A stretch of 64,000 nt of DNA, from the IMG/VR virus record IMGVR_UViG_3300033148_002257, positions 1 through 64,000 of that record, one strand, 5' to 3'. Position 1 is the first letter of the stretch. Every line of letters begins with the position of its first letter. Below are positions 40,238 to 48,740 of this stretch, piece after piece. The translations under genes were made by a program, and so were the position numbers. The stretch comes from a virus. The notes below the pieces were generated by a model. That model ran no database searches. It had not been told where the DNA came from and was given only the letters and a program-made list of their open reading frames with translations.

Positions 40238-40619
40238 TAAACCTATAAAACCCTTTTATTTTTCTACAAAACGGTTGCGCTGTAAGTTTAGTCGTAATAA
40301 CTCCCATAGGTCGAGTACAATGTAAAAATCTGTTAGAATCAAGCATAAACCCTATATGAACCGACGACCCTAAAACAGCGTTAAACACGACAAGATCGCC
40401 AAACTGAACGTCTTTACGAGAGACAGGAGAAACATGTTCATGAAAATGTTCTATAAACACAGATTCAGTTTTGTTGTCATATTCGTAGTCTGGAAGATCG
40501 TATCCTATATCTTTACAAACAACACGAACCAGACCATAACAGTCTAACCCCGTTTTTGGATCACGACCGCCATCTACAAACGGACATCCGATATATTTTT
40601 CTGCTATCCCGTTGTTCAT
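40218..40619 (-). CDS. NlpC/P60-type tail tip peptidase (lambda K-like), 133 aa
   Basis: G-L-D-C-Y-G-L-V at 23-30 supplies the catalytic Cys, and S-S-V-H-I-G near 88 the His. This is the NlpC/P60 Cys-peptidase core of tail-associated murein hydrolases. In lambda K it sits between L and J, as here. It overlaps the tip gene. Confidence 0.8.
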   Translation of the reverse strand: MNNGIAEKYIGCPFVDGGRDPKTGLDCYGLVRVVCKDIGYDLPDYEYDNKTESVFIEHFHEHVSPVSRKDVQFGDLVVFNAVLGSSVHIGFMLDSNRFLHCTRPMGVITTKLTAQPFCRKIKGFYRFNGTKRQ

Positions 40620-41308
40620 TATATAACCACTAACCTTCGTGCAGGAACTGAAGGGAACCCGCCAAACCGAGTAGAGTTATGGTGTCGTCTACAGTCTGTA
40701 AGCGTTTTATCACATTCGTCGCCGCCGGACGGGTCTGCATCAAAACCGTCTGGCTCTTCATAGTCTACTGAACCCGTACCTTCTTTCCAACATCCTCGAC
40801 CTTTATATATCCACGGACAATGGTTACGAGAATACAGACGTCGCGGCAGTCTAATCTGTAAAATGTCTAGTTTACCTGTAAGATGAAAATCTATCGTCCG
40901 TCCGCCATCTTTAACCTGCGGATAATCTATCCAGTATTCATCTTCAATATAAGTATACGGATCGTCCAGATGGTCATACCAAACCTGTCGAATTGTAACC
41001 TTTTTGCCACGTAACCCGTCGTGATATTCAAGATAAGATTGTATCGATCTGTTTACATTAGATACAGTTATAACAAGTTCAGCAATCTCGCTGTCACGAC
41101 TTTGTGAAATGCTTTGATGAGTTATATCAAAAGCAGTATACGTTTGAGGAGTAGAATCATCTTTATAAAAATCAACGTCTTCGTCATATTCAGCTAAAAA
41201 CAAGTCGTTTACACGATCGTCCGTTGTCTCGATTCTATATAACCAGATAGGTTTGTTAGTCTCTTTATTCTTTTCAGCCTCAAAATCCGAAGTTATTGTT
41301 CGTGGCAT
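40619..41308 (-). CDS. Minor tail protein, lambda L-like, 229 aa
   Basis: Position between M- and K-like genes and the D-x-D-V-D-F-Y-K-D-D / A-F-D-I-T-H-Q-S opening match phage minor tail protein L. Four Cys in the C-terminal third (H-C-P-W, R-G-C-W, E-C-D-K, D-C-R-R) correspond to the iron-sulfur ligands of lambda L. It is part of the baseplate hub. Confidence 0.8.
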   Translation of the reverse strand: MPRTITSDFEAEKNKETNKPIWLYRIETTDDRVNDLFLAEYDEDVDFYKDDSTPQTYTAFDITHQSISQSRDSEIAELVITVSNVNRSIQSYLEYHDGLRGKKVTIRQVWYDHLDDPYTYIEDEYWIDYPQVKDGGRTIDFHLTGKLDILQIRLPRRLYSRNHCPWIYKGRGCWKEGTGSVDYEEPDGFDADPSGGDECDKTLTDCRRHHNSTRFGGFPSVPARRLVVI

Positions 41309-41314
41309 TAGATT

Positions 41315-41656
41315 TTATTCCTCAGGATAATCTAAAATAACAAGATCGTATACACATTTAAACACACCTCGCGCGTATCTGGTTCTGATCGGACTGTTAA
41401 ACCGTACTGTATAAGTCACATCGTCAAACGGACTTGTATAATCAAACGAGTTTAGTTTTCCAACACGTGCAATTAAAAAGTCTCGATACGCCTGCATATC
41501 AGTTTTAGTTGCAAACGGAGTTTCTACATGGAACCCTATTAACCTTTTCTGTCGAGTTGCCCGTCGCTGTTCAGACTCATTAGCAAAACGTGAAACTAGT
41601 ACAGGATAATCTAATATCTCTTCTACTACCTGTTCTTTTAGATTTAACGTTGCCAT
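41315..41656 (-). CDS. Minor tail protein, lambda M-like, 113 aa
   Basis: Located between the tape measure and the L-like gene. Size and the beta-rich C terminus with V-R-F-N-S-P-I-R-T resemble the small M/DUF2460-type distal tail proteins that join tube to tip. Some uncertainty about family. Confidence 0.65.
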   Translation of the reverse strand: MATLNLKEQVVEEILDYPVLVSRFANESEQRRATRQKRLIGFHVETPFATKTDMQAYRDFLIARVGKLNSFDYTSPFDDVTYTVRFNSPIRTRYARGVFKCVYDLVILDYPEE

Positions 41657-41657
41657 A

Positions 41658-44630
41658 TTATGCCCCTACCAAAACTCTACGGATCGCACCGTTTCTTAAC
41701 ATATTAGCTGTAACATGGTTTATAACAAGGTTCTCGCCTATTGGCCCCGAAAGTGCAGAAGCTAAAGCGTCTGGCGACAGAACAGTTATAAGATTGATTT
41801 CTTGACCTTTACCCTTTTCCGACGCTTCGCTGCTAGTTACACCAGCGGGTTTTACACTTTCACCACGATGTAACCAATGTAACCCTTCACGCGGTACATA
41901 ATCTGTACCACCTTGTTTTTCAGGGAACAATCCCGGAAACGCAACTTTCAAACCTTTCATAACCCATAAAGTCGCTATTTGCGAAGCTACAGTTGACATA
42001 ACGTCCATTAACATGTCGCCAAACCCGCGAAACAGGTCTTGTAACGAATGTATCTCGCCACGTAATACGTCCGAAAAGAATGTTTTAAACGAGTCTGCCA
42101 TTCCACGCCATAGTCCTGTCATAAACTCGTCAAGAGGATCAAACTCACGCATCAAAGTTTGAATCATAGACTTTGCCTCTTTCCCTATTACTTCACGCTC
42201 TATCATTCCACGAGATTCCATATATTTTCTAAGTCCTGGCGCTCGTTCTATTTTGCCTAAAGCGCCAAGAGAAAATTCAAAACCAAATGTAGGCATTTTA
42301 ATGTCAAGTCCAAGTGACCGCCGTCTACGTTCTTCAGCTTGGTCTCGCTGTTCATTTAACGCTTTTAACGCATCAACAGCTTTCCAATATACTCTTGTCC
42401 CATACTCTTCAACACGTATAACTTCTCGAAGTGCATCAGCTTGTTTTTCTAACACATCTTCTGTTGTAATACCAGCCTGCTCATATATGGTCTCAACTTC
42501 CTCTACTTTATCACCAAGTTTAGCAAGAGCGTCATCCATCTTTTTTTGCCAATTTCGTAACGCTCTAGGATCGCCAAGTTTAACAATTTGTTCTTCTAGC
42601 GATTTCAACTCTTTAATCGCTTTCCAAATATCTTCAGTCGTTTCAATACCTAACTCTTTTAATCGCTTCCGAAGTTTCTCTACCTCGTCAACCGTCATCT
42701 GAGTACTTTCTTTTATAGAATCCATCTGTTGTTTAACTTCTACTGGTCCTGTTATCCCTAACAAAGTTTCAAAAGGAGAGGTACTACGAAAAGTCTCCGT
42801 TGCCTGCTTTTGTGTCTGCATAGTCTGTATAATTTTACTATATACATTATCCAACTCCGAAACTTTATTTTTTGCCCGTTCTATTGTAACGATTTGTTCA
42901 TCTAAAGATGATTTAGAATCATCTATAGTTGCCTTGAAAGCCTTTAACGCCAAATCTGCATTTTTAAGATGATCATTAACTTCCTTCCATTTACCAACCA
43001 ATACAAACGCTGCCCCGCCAAGCAAACCAACAACCCCAAGCACTCTTAAAATCTTAGTTACCAAGAAACCAAACGCTTTTCCTGTCGCTATAGATACAAG
43101 AGCAAGATCGCCAATTACTTTCAAAGCAGTACCCATTGTTATAATAGATACGCCTATTGTTAAAACGCCACCAGCAACAAATGTTCTAAACATTTCCCAT
43201 TTCTCATTTGCTTCAATAAGACGTTCAGTCATTAGCTGCAACTTCTCGTTTACTGCTGCTATACCAGGAACCAAACCTTCACCAAATTCTCGCACTAAAT
43301 CTAAAACAATTTGTTTAGTTCTTCCCAATTGCTCGTTTAATCCAACCATTTGTCGCTGAACCATTTTATCAACTATATCAGTTGCATTAGCAATCCATTC
43401 TGTATACCGTTTTAAGGCTTCCGTACCTTTATTAAATATCGCTACCTGTCCAGTAAGAGCACGTACACCGAATATAGCTTTAAACGCGAGGTTTTTTTCT
43501 TCTTCAGACGCATTAACAAGCGCATCACTTAATTCGCCAAGAATTTGAATAAACGGTTTCATTCGACCAGTAGCATCATACGCTGTTATATTATACTGTT
43601 TCATAATTTTAGCAGCTTCTGAAGTTGGCGCAGCAAGGTTGAGTAACGCACGACGCATAGCTACACCTGCACGCGATCCCTTAAACCCCACATCCGCCAT
43701 AGTCGCAAGTGCAGCTATAATTTCTGCAAGACTACTATGCATAACATGCGCTTGACCAGAAACGTAACTTAACGCTTCTGTTAAATCTTTCATCTCTTGT
43801 ACAGATGTTGCAAACCCCATAGCCATCTGATTAACTACAGATTCAGTTTTTTCAAATGGTATATGGAACCCACGCATAACGTTAATAACAGATTTAGCCG
43901 TCTCGTTAATTTCCTGTAACCCGCCTTTAGCAAGCATAGCAATATGAGGAAACGCTTGCATCTGTTCTGTAACCGTTAAACCAGCATAACCAAGCTGCCG
44001 ATAACCTTCAGCCAATTCAACCGCGCTTATGTTAAGCTGTTTAGACGTTGCCCGTACAGAATCGCGCATTTTATTAAATTCAAATACAGTTGCGTTTGTT
44101 GCAGATGTAGCTTTTCGCATAGCTTGGTCTAAATCGCCAAACGCTTTAACAGCAAACCCCATAGACGCAGTTATAGCAGTGCCAACAATCATCATTTGTC
44201 GGCCAACACGTTTAGCCATTGTCGCCGTTCGTCGTATTTGCTGTTCTCGTTCACGATCAAGTCGTTGTAAAGCTGCTTGTTCAGCTTTTATAGCTCTAGC
44301 ACGTTCACGAACAGCTTTTTCATGTTCACGGGCAAGTTCTTTAACTCGACGACTTTCCTCTTTTATAGCTCTTTCGCGTTCACGAGCAAGTTCTTTTGTC
44401 TGTTGACTTGCTAAACGTGCGTTTCTAGTTCTAAGCCGGTTCATCAGAGTTAAACCTTGTCTAACTCTTGCACGAGAAACATCGTCAGCTTTATACCAAC
44501 GCTGTGCATGTTCACTAAGCTCAGCATACATACGTTGGGAATCATGTTTAATTTTAGATATTTGTGTGTCCCAATGGGTCGTATCTAACCGCATACTAGC
44601 TTTAATAGAACCAACATCCAAACCAGCCAT
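41658..44630 (-). CDS. Tail tape measure protein, 990 aa
   Basis: Long, mostly helical, with heptad-rich ends (K-E-L-A-R-E-R-E-R-A repeats at about 75-140), transmembrane-like segments near 145-165 and about 510-545, and a tail-assembly context. Tape measures set tail length and are injected with DNA; 990 residues at about 1.5 angstroms each predict a tail of about 150 nm. It starts just after the frameshifted chaperone gene, as in lambda. Confidence 0.9.
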   Translation of the reverse strand: MAGLDVGSIKASMRLDTTHWDTQISKIKHDSQRMYAELSEHAQRWYKADDVSRARVRQGLTLMNRLRTRNARLASQQTKELARERERAIKEESRRVKELAREHEKAVRERARAIKAEQAALQRLDREREQQIRRTATMAKRVGRQMMIVGTAITASMGFAVKAFGDLDQAMRKATSATNATVFEFNKMRDSVRATSKQLNISAVELAEGYRQLGYAGLTVTEQMQAFPHIAMLAKGGLQEINETAKSVINVMRGFHIPFEKTESVVNQMAMGFATSVQEMKDLTEALSYVSGQAHVMHSSLAEIIAALATMADVGFKGSRAGVAMRRALLNLAAPTSEAAKIMKQYNITAYDATGRMKPFIQILGELSDALVNASEEEKNLAFKAIFGVRALTGQVAIFNKGTEALKRYTEWIANATDIVDKMVQRQMVGLNEQLGRTKQIVLDLVREFGEGLVPGIAAVNEKLQLMTERLIEANEKWEMFRTFVAGGVLTIGVSIITMGTALKVIGDLALVSIATGKAFGFLVTKILRVLGVVGLLGGAAFVLVGKWKEVNDHLKNADLALKAFKATIDDSKSSLDEQIVTIERAKNKVSELDNVYSKIIQTMQTQKQATETFRSTSPFETLLGITGPVEVKQQMDSIKESTQMTVDEVEKLRKRLKELGIETTEDIWKAIKELKSLEEQIVKLGDPRALRNWQKKMDDALAKLGDKVEEVETIYEQAGITTEDVLEKQADALREVIRVEEYGTRVYWKAVDALKALNEQRDQAEERRRRSLGLDIKMPTFGFEFSLGALGKIERAPGLRKYMESRGMIEREVIGKEAKSMIQTLMREFDPLDEFMTGLWRGMADSFKTFFSDVLRGEIHSLQDLFRGFGDMLMDVMSTVASQIATLWVMKGLKVAFPGLFPEKQGGTDYVPREGLHWLHRGESVKPAGVTSSEASEKGKGQEINLITVLSPDALASALSGPIGENLVINHVTANMLRNGAIRRVLVGA

Positions 44631-45240
44631 TATTTTTTATCCTGTTTTAGCTTTGCCCAAGTTGAAGCAATTTCATCGTCAATTTCCTTTTGAGATTTCA
44701 ACAAATCCTGATACTGCCTTTCAAGCCTGTTTACACCGCGTTTATAATCGTTACTTTCCGCGTTCGCTAACCGTATAATATACACCTGTCGCAATAGTTG
44801 ACCTAACAATGCAGCTTGTGCTTCCCGATCCAGAATGGTTCGGTCACGTGAATCCATACGGTTTAGAAGTTCAAAAGAAAATAAGCCCGGAAAAGCCGCA
44901 GCAACTATTCCGTCGCGCCTGAACCGGGCTTTGACTCGTTTCCCTCTTCGCCTTCACCACTCATTTGTTTGCTGATTTTATCAACAACAAACTGAGCAAC
45001 AAGCATCTTCTGACGAACATCTACGTTTTCAAAATGTTTAGCATCTTTACCAAACATAATTCCCAACTGTCGATTAAGAACATTAGTATCAGGGTCTTTT
45101 TTATCGTCTTGCGTAAGATTAATAATATCAGTCATCATTTTATCTGTAACAACTGAAATAGTATAATCTTCGCCACCAAAATTCTTAATCTCAATTGGTT
45201 CAAACTGCGTAGCATATTCATTTAGATCAAAAGTAGGCAC
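44630..45240 (-). CDS. Tail assembly chaperone GT fusion, made by -1 frameshift, 203 aa
   Basis: The upstream frame (first 101 codons, ending at AAC 44938-44940) is joined to the -1 frame after GGGAAAC. The downstream frame then runs without a stop to 44630, reading R-V-K-A-R-F...L-L-N-R-M-D-S-R-D and ending K-Q-D-K-K. The T-domain is helical. In lambda G and GT guide tape-measure assembly; the ratio is set by frameshifting, and the same logic is clear here. It is shown as one interval; the frameshift is at 44938. Confidence 0.8.
44883..44944 (-). promoter_or_regulatory. -1 frameshift signal: slippery heptamer plus hairpin
   Basis: G-GGA-AAC (minus strand; plus 44938-44944) is a classic X-XXY-YYZ heptamer in the G frame. 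Six bases later AAGCCCGG pairs with CCGGGCTT (44924-44931/44883-44890), an eight-base-pair stem with a 33-base loop. Both parts are expected for programmed -1 frameshifting. Confidence 0.85.
44905..45240 (-). CDS. Tail assembly chaperone G-like protein, 111 aa
   Basis: A compact acidic-tailed protein between the tail tube and tape measure genes, ending G-S-G-A-T-E when no frameshift occurs. It is the major product of the chaperone gene. The hydrophobic core and the position match phage G proteins. Its stop at 44905 lies inside the loop of the frameshift-stimulating hairpin. Confidence 0.8.
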   Translation of the reverse strand: MPTFDLNEYATQFEPIEIKNFGGEDYTISVVTDKMMTDIINLTQDDKKDPDTNVLNRQLGIMFGKDAKHFENVDVRQKMLVAQFVVDKISKQMSGEGEEGNESKPGSGATE

Positions 45241-45281
45241 AAGTTATACCCCCTTCTTTTTTTAAACCAACTTCACAACTA

Positions 45282-45806
45282 TTATGAAGTTTCGCCATAT
45301 CCAATTGCACCATAATCGCCAGCTTCATACGTCTCGCCAGACGGCACTGTTACAACTTCATAACATCTAAACACAGCGTGCGTTACACGTTGGGTCGCAG
45401 CGTCAAACGTCCATTCCGACACATTCCTTGGACTAGCAACGAAATATGTCAGATAATCTTCCGCATCCGTCGAAACCGCACCGTCTTTATACGGTCGAAG
45501 TTCCAAATGATGTGCGTTATCTCGCATAGACGTTCCTACAGGCGTTGCGATCATTAACTCGCTGGAAGTAACTGTAGACGCAGGAATAACATCTTCAAGT
45601 TCCGTCAACGAACTTAAAGCCAAATCCATTTCAACTTCAATTACACGACCAGTTATAATATCGTCATACGATGCCGTTCCATGTTGTGCGGTATGAACAG
45701 GCGCAGTTTCGTCTGTCATTCTAGCTACAACATTTAGATTATCGCCAAGTGACACATCGTTAAAATATACGTCACATGGCCCTAAATTTCCTATAGGAAG
45801 CTCCAT
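45282..45806 (-). CDS. Major tail tube protein, 174 aa
   Basis: Follows the terminator gene and precedes the G/GT chaperones, as in lambda V. It is beta-rich; the opening P-I-G-N-L-G-P-C-D-V-Y-F and an I-G-Y-G-E C terminus fit phage tail-tube folds. No extra Ig domain is evident. Confidence 0.75.
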   Translation of the reverse strand: MELPIGNLGPCDVYFNDVSLGDNLNVVARMTDETAPVHTAQHGTASYDDIITGRVIEVEMDLALSSLTELEDVIPASTVTSSELMIATPVGTSMRDNAHHLELRPYKDGAVSTDAEDYLTYFVASPRNVSEWTFDAATQRVTHAVFRCYEVVTVPSGETYEAGDYGAIGYGETS

Positions 45807-45832
45807 ATTACCTTTTTATCTCCTTTACTCGT

Positions 45833-46243
45833 TTACCCATCTTCTATATGCATAACATAGTTAGCTGTGAACTCGTCCCTATTTCTGTCATCTTCCCCTA
45901 ACCATGCAGGTTTTGTCCCTTCACAACTATTTATTCGATAGGTATTTCCGCCAGACGTTATTGCTGGTAACAATATACCAGCGTTACTTTTCCCACAAAG
46001 TATATTGTGAACTGTTAAAGCGTGAGTTTCCGCTGTATGATAATCCGTGCTACGTGTTAGAACCTGTATAAACGCAGTTTCAGTATGGTTTTTGTCAAGC
46101 GCGAAATTGACAAGAGACCCTACCCGCTGTAACAGCGTTATACACGTATCCGGCGCATCTTGCGGTCGGCTACCAGAAAACAAGTTCGTTCCAATAACCC
46201 AACTCGTATTGTTCTCAATATACTGAGCAAGCTCTTTAATCAC
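45833..46243 (-). CDS. Tail terminator protein, 136 aa
   Basis: Positioned between the gp10-like and tail tube genes. The fold appears alpha/beta with I-T-L-L-Q-R-V-G and an H-I-E-D-G end, typical of DUF3168/lambda U-like terminators that cap the tail. Assignment is chiefly by position and size. Confidence 0.7.
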   Translation of the reverse strand: MIKELAQYIENNTSWVIGTNLFSGSRPQDAPDTCITLLQRVGSLVNFALDKNHTETAFIQVLTRSTDYHTAETHALTVHNILCGKSNAGILLPAITSGGNTYRINSCEGTKPAWLGEDDRNRDEFTANYVMHIEDG

Positions 46244-46244
46244 G

Positions 46245-46754
46245 TTACCGTCCTCGAACAGACTTTCTAAGTTCGTTCATAGCTATTTCAAAATACTTTT
46301 GCGCGTTATGGTACAAAGGTTTTTCAAGATACTTCGCACCGGCACCAATTTTAGTGTACCGTAACGGTTTACCAGAAAACCTGCTTATACCTTCATGCTG
46401 GTACGCAGCATACGCCTCTAAAAACGCTACAGTCGCAACCGTTTCTTTATCAGGTTGTAAACTATCTACAGGTCTAGCGTTCTCCTGAGACTGTGCATAT
46501 GCAGAACGTTGTCCTGAACTGAACGGAGACCGCGACACAAGTTCGTTATCAACCCACAACGTTCCGCTAGCCCGTAACGTACCCATATATATAGGCGCCT
46601 GCGGTAACTCAAAAATGGCGTCAGATAATAGTTGTTGACCAGCCCGTTTCATAGCATTTTTCTGGCTATCTTTACCAGTCATCGCAACATCAACTCTATC
46701 CATATCATGCATAAACCTGCTAAAATCTATTGTCATACCACTTTGACCAGCCAT
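46245..46754 (-). CDS. HK97 gp10-like tail-completion protein, 169 aa
   Basis: R-A-G-Q-Q-L-L-S-D-A near 40 and the P-L-R-Y-T-K-I-G-A-G-A-K-Y-L segment suggest the HK97 gp10 family that joins head and tail. The start is coupled to the preceding stop. Adjacent genes agree. Confidence 0.75.
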   Translation of the reverse strand: MAGQSGMTIDFSRFMHDMDRVDVAMTGKDSQKNAMKRAGQQLLSDAIFELPQAPIYMGTLRASGTLWVDNELVSRSPFSSGQRSAYAQSQENARPVDSLQPDKETVATVAFLEAYAAYQHEGISRFSGKPLRYTKIGAGAKYLEKPLYHNAQKYFEIAMNELRKSVRGR

Positions 46755-47056
46755 TATCGCAAATATATCCTCATAGCCTGATCGTCAAAATCTTTTAACT
46801 TCTGCCACCTGATTATACCATATTCTGTTCCGTCAAGCAACACTTTATCTTCATGAGTCACCGTTCGAGGCGATATAACAACCTGTACACGAGACACCTC
46901 TTCGTTACCATCGAAATCAGTAACCATAACCGTTTCATATTCAACTCGCGCGTCTACCACAATTTGTGTTCCGCTACCTGTTGGCGTACCCCATTTGTCT
47001 TTAACAGGTTCTTGTACTAACGTTACAGCATCTTTATCTAAATATGATTCAATCAT
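46754..47056 (-). CDS. Head closure protein (SPP1 gp16-like), 100 aa
   Basis: A small beta-rich protein with W-G-T-P-T-G-S-G near 23 and G-T-E-Y-G-I-I-R-W-Q-K near 78; position and size match head-closure/stopper proteins. It is the first gene of the tail operon and has its own promoter directly upstream. Confidence 0.7.
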   Translation of the reverse strand: MIESYLDKDAVTLVQEPVKDKWGTPTGSGTQIVVDARVEYETVMVTDFDGNEEVSRVQVVISPRTVTHEDKVLLDGTEYGIIRWQKLKDFDDQAMRIYLR

Positions 47057-47087
47057 TTCTATATTATCCTATCATTCTTATTTTAGA

Positions 47088-47116
47088 ATTATACAAAATC
47101 GACACTAATCTGTCAA
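47088..47116 (-). promoter_or_regulatory. Strong promoter of the tail operon
   Basis: TTGACA, a 17-base spacer and TATAAT, both hexamers perfect. It lies between the oxidoreductase gene (ending 47173) and the head-closure gene, so the tail genes are transcribed afresh past the glycan cassette. Confidence 0.85.
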
Positions 47117-47172
47117 GACTAAACGCTTTGCTAAACTATTAACTTGCCAGAAATGAGAAAACTGTGTCACAA

Positions 47173-48084
47173 CTAATGTAACTTACACGTATTAACTAGA
47201 ACCTGTGTAACTGTAACACCAAGTGCAGAATTATCTATATCTAAACTGCTATTTTCTAAAACATCTTTAAAATACTTAGCTGTATATGCTAGATTGTTCG
47301 TTTCATCGCTATAATATATCTTTCCTCGTCTAACTATAATCTGCGACTCTCGATCAAACCACGTTACATGTAACGATGGTTTAGTTTCCATACGATATTT
47401 TATTTTGCCATATGTACCTAATATAGTTACACCCATATGTTTTGCTGGATATATGCTAGATGCCAGCATTTGACCTGTTATATCGTTATTAGAAAAGTTG
47501 ATTATTCCAATACCTTCGTATGGTTTATACAGTTCAGTAAACTCAAACCCGTCTAAATCAGCAAACATGTCAATTATAGATAACAAATGCGAAAACTTCG
47601 ACGCGAGTAATTGATTATCTGTAAACCCATCTCTACGCGATAATTTAACTTCACGCATTAAACTCAAATCTATGTATCGTATATCGCCAATTGTGCCGCT
47701 AGACACTATACGCACAGCTTCTTGTAAAGCATATGAAAAACTATGAGTAAAATCAACAGCTAAATGTAAGTTTCGTAACAGAGATTCGTTTCGTAACTCT
47801 ATAGCTTGTTGAACGTTTAATGTTAAAGGTTTTTCACATAACACATGTTTACCACACTTAAAAGCTGCCATTACAATATCGTAATGAGTTTTCATCGGGG
47901 TAGCAATTACAACAGCTTCTACATCGCTATCCCATATTAGTTGTATATTGTTAATAAACCGATTATGCGGACTAATAGACCTGCCAAACACATATTGTAC
48001 GTTAAACAATTGATCCAGATACGGTAACATAATTTTGCCCCAGTACCCGTATCCTATAAGTGCTATCTTTCTTTTTTGAACCAT
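47173..48084 (-). CDS. Gfo/Idh/MocA-family oxidoreductase, 303 aa
   Basis: R-K-I-A-L-I-G-Y-G-Y-W-G-K is the Rossmann G-x-G-x-x-G for NAD(P); V-V-I-A-T-P and the C-E-K-P-L motif are family signatures. Members oxidise or reduce sugar and inositol rings, often UDP-linked 3-keto steps. It ends the glycan cassette. The start at 48084 overlaps the glycosyltransferase end; an upstream ATG 15 bases earlier is possible. Confidence 0.85.
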   Translation of the reverse strand: MVQKRKIALIGYGYWGKIMLPYLDQLFNVQYVFGRSISPHNRFINNIQLIWDSDVEAVVIATPMKTHYDIVMAAFKCGKHVLCEKPLTLNVQQAIELRNESLLRNLHLAVDFTHSFSYALQEAVRIVSSGTIGDIRYIDLSLMREVKLSRRDGFTDNQLLASKFSHLLSIIDMFADLDGFEFTELYKPYEGIGIINFSNNDITGQMLASSIYPAKHMGVTILGTYGKIKYRMETKPSLHVTWFDRESQIIVRRGKIYYSDETNNLAYTAKYFKDVLENSSLDIDNSALGVTVTQVLVNTCKLH

Positions 48085-48740
48085 TCCTGTTTTCCCCATC
48101 GGTAATTATCATAACAATTAACAATTATCTTATCCAAAAACCCGATTCGTGCGCCAGTTTTCTTTATCCGACTCCACATATCCCAGTCTGTTGGAACCTT
48201 TTTGTCTCTATAACTATAAGAATCATACCGCATATGTCCTAATTTGCTAGCGTTATACAATACCGCAGCATGTTTTATATGGCCACGTTCTAACGGCCAC
48301 CGACCTATAACACGATTTCCTGACGACCATCCGGTACATCTAGCTTTACCATACACAAAATCGTATTTACCGTTCTGTGCAAACCGTAATAGTTCTTCAA
48401 TACCTTCTGGAACAACTTCGTCATCGTCGTCTAACGGGAAAATCCATTTCCCTTCTGCTATATTTAGTCCTTTGTTACGAGGATACGCGCTACCAGCTTT
48501 CCATCGCGCAATACCTTCTTGTAACGCTACAGGATTAGAGTCAGGTAACACAACCCAAATAAGCCGTTTATCAACTATTCCAGGAATCTGTTTAAGAGTA
48601 TCGTTATTTTTACTGCCATCTACTACTATAATAACTTCCAAGTTTTTGTACGTTTGGCTTAAAACAGACCGAACAGCAACATAAATTAACGAATCTGTAC
48701 CGTTATACGTGGGTATAATTACACTAACGAGTGGCTCCAT
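48063..48740 (-). CDS. Family 2 glycosyltransferase, 225 aa
   Basis: Opening V-S-V-I-I-P-T-Y-N, a V-D-G-S strand and a P-L-D-D-D-D-E motif are the nucleotide-sugar and metal-binding core of GT2 (GT-A fold) enzymes. The start at 48740 follows GGAGAG. It could add one sugar of the glycan; donor and acceptor cannot be read from the sequence. Confidence 0.85.
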   Translation of the reverse strand: MEPLVSVIIPTYNGTDSLIYVAVRSVLSQTYKNLEVIIVVDGSKNNDTLKQIPGIVDKRLIWVVLPDSNPVALQEGIARWKAGSAYPRNKGLNIAEGKWIFPLDDDDEVVPEGIEELLRFAQNGKYDFVYGKARCTGWSSGNRVIGRWPLERGHIKHAAVLYNASKLGHMRYDSYSYRDKKVPTDWDMWSRIKKTGARIGFLDKIIVNCYDNYRWGKQEWFKKER

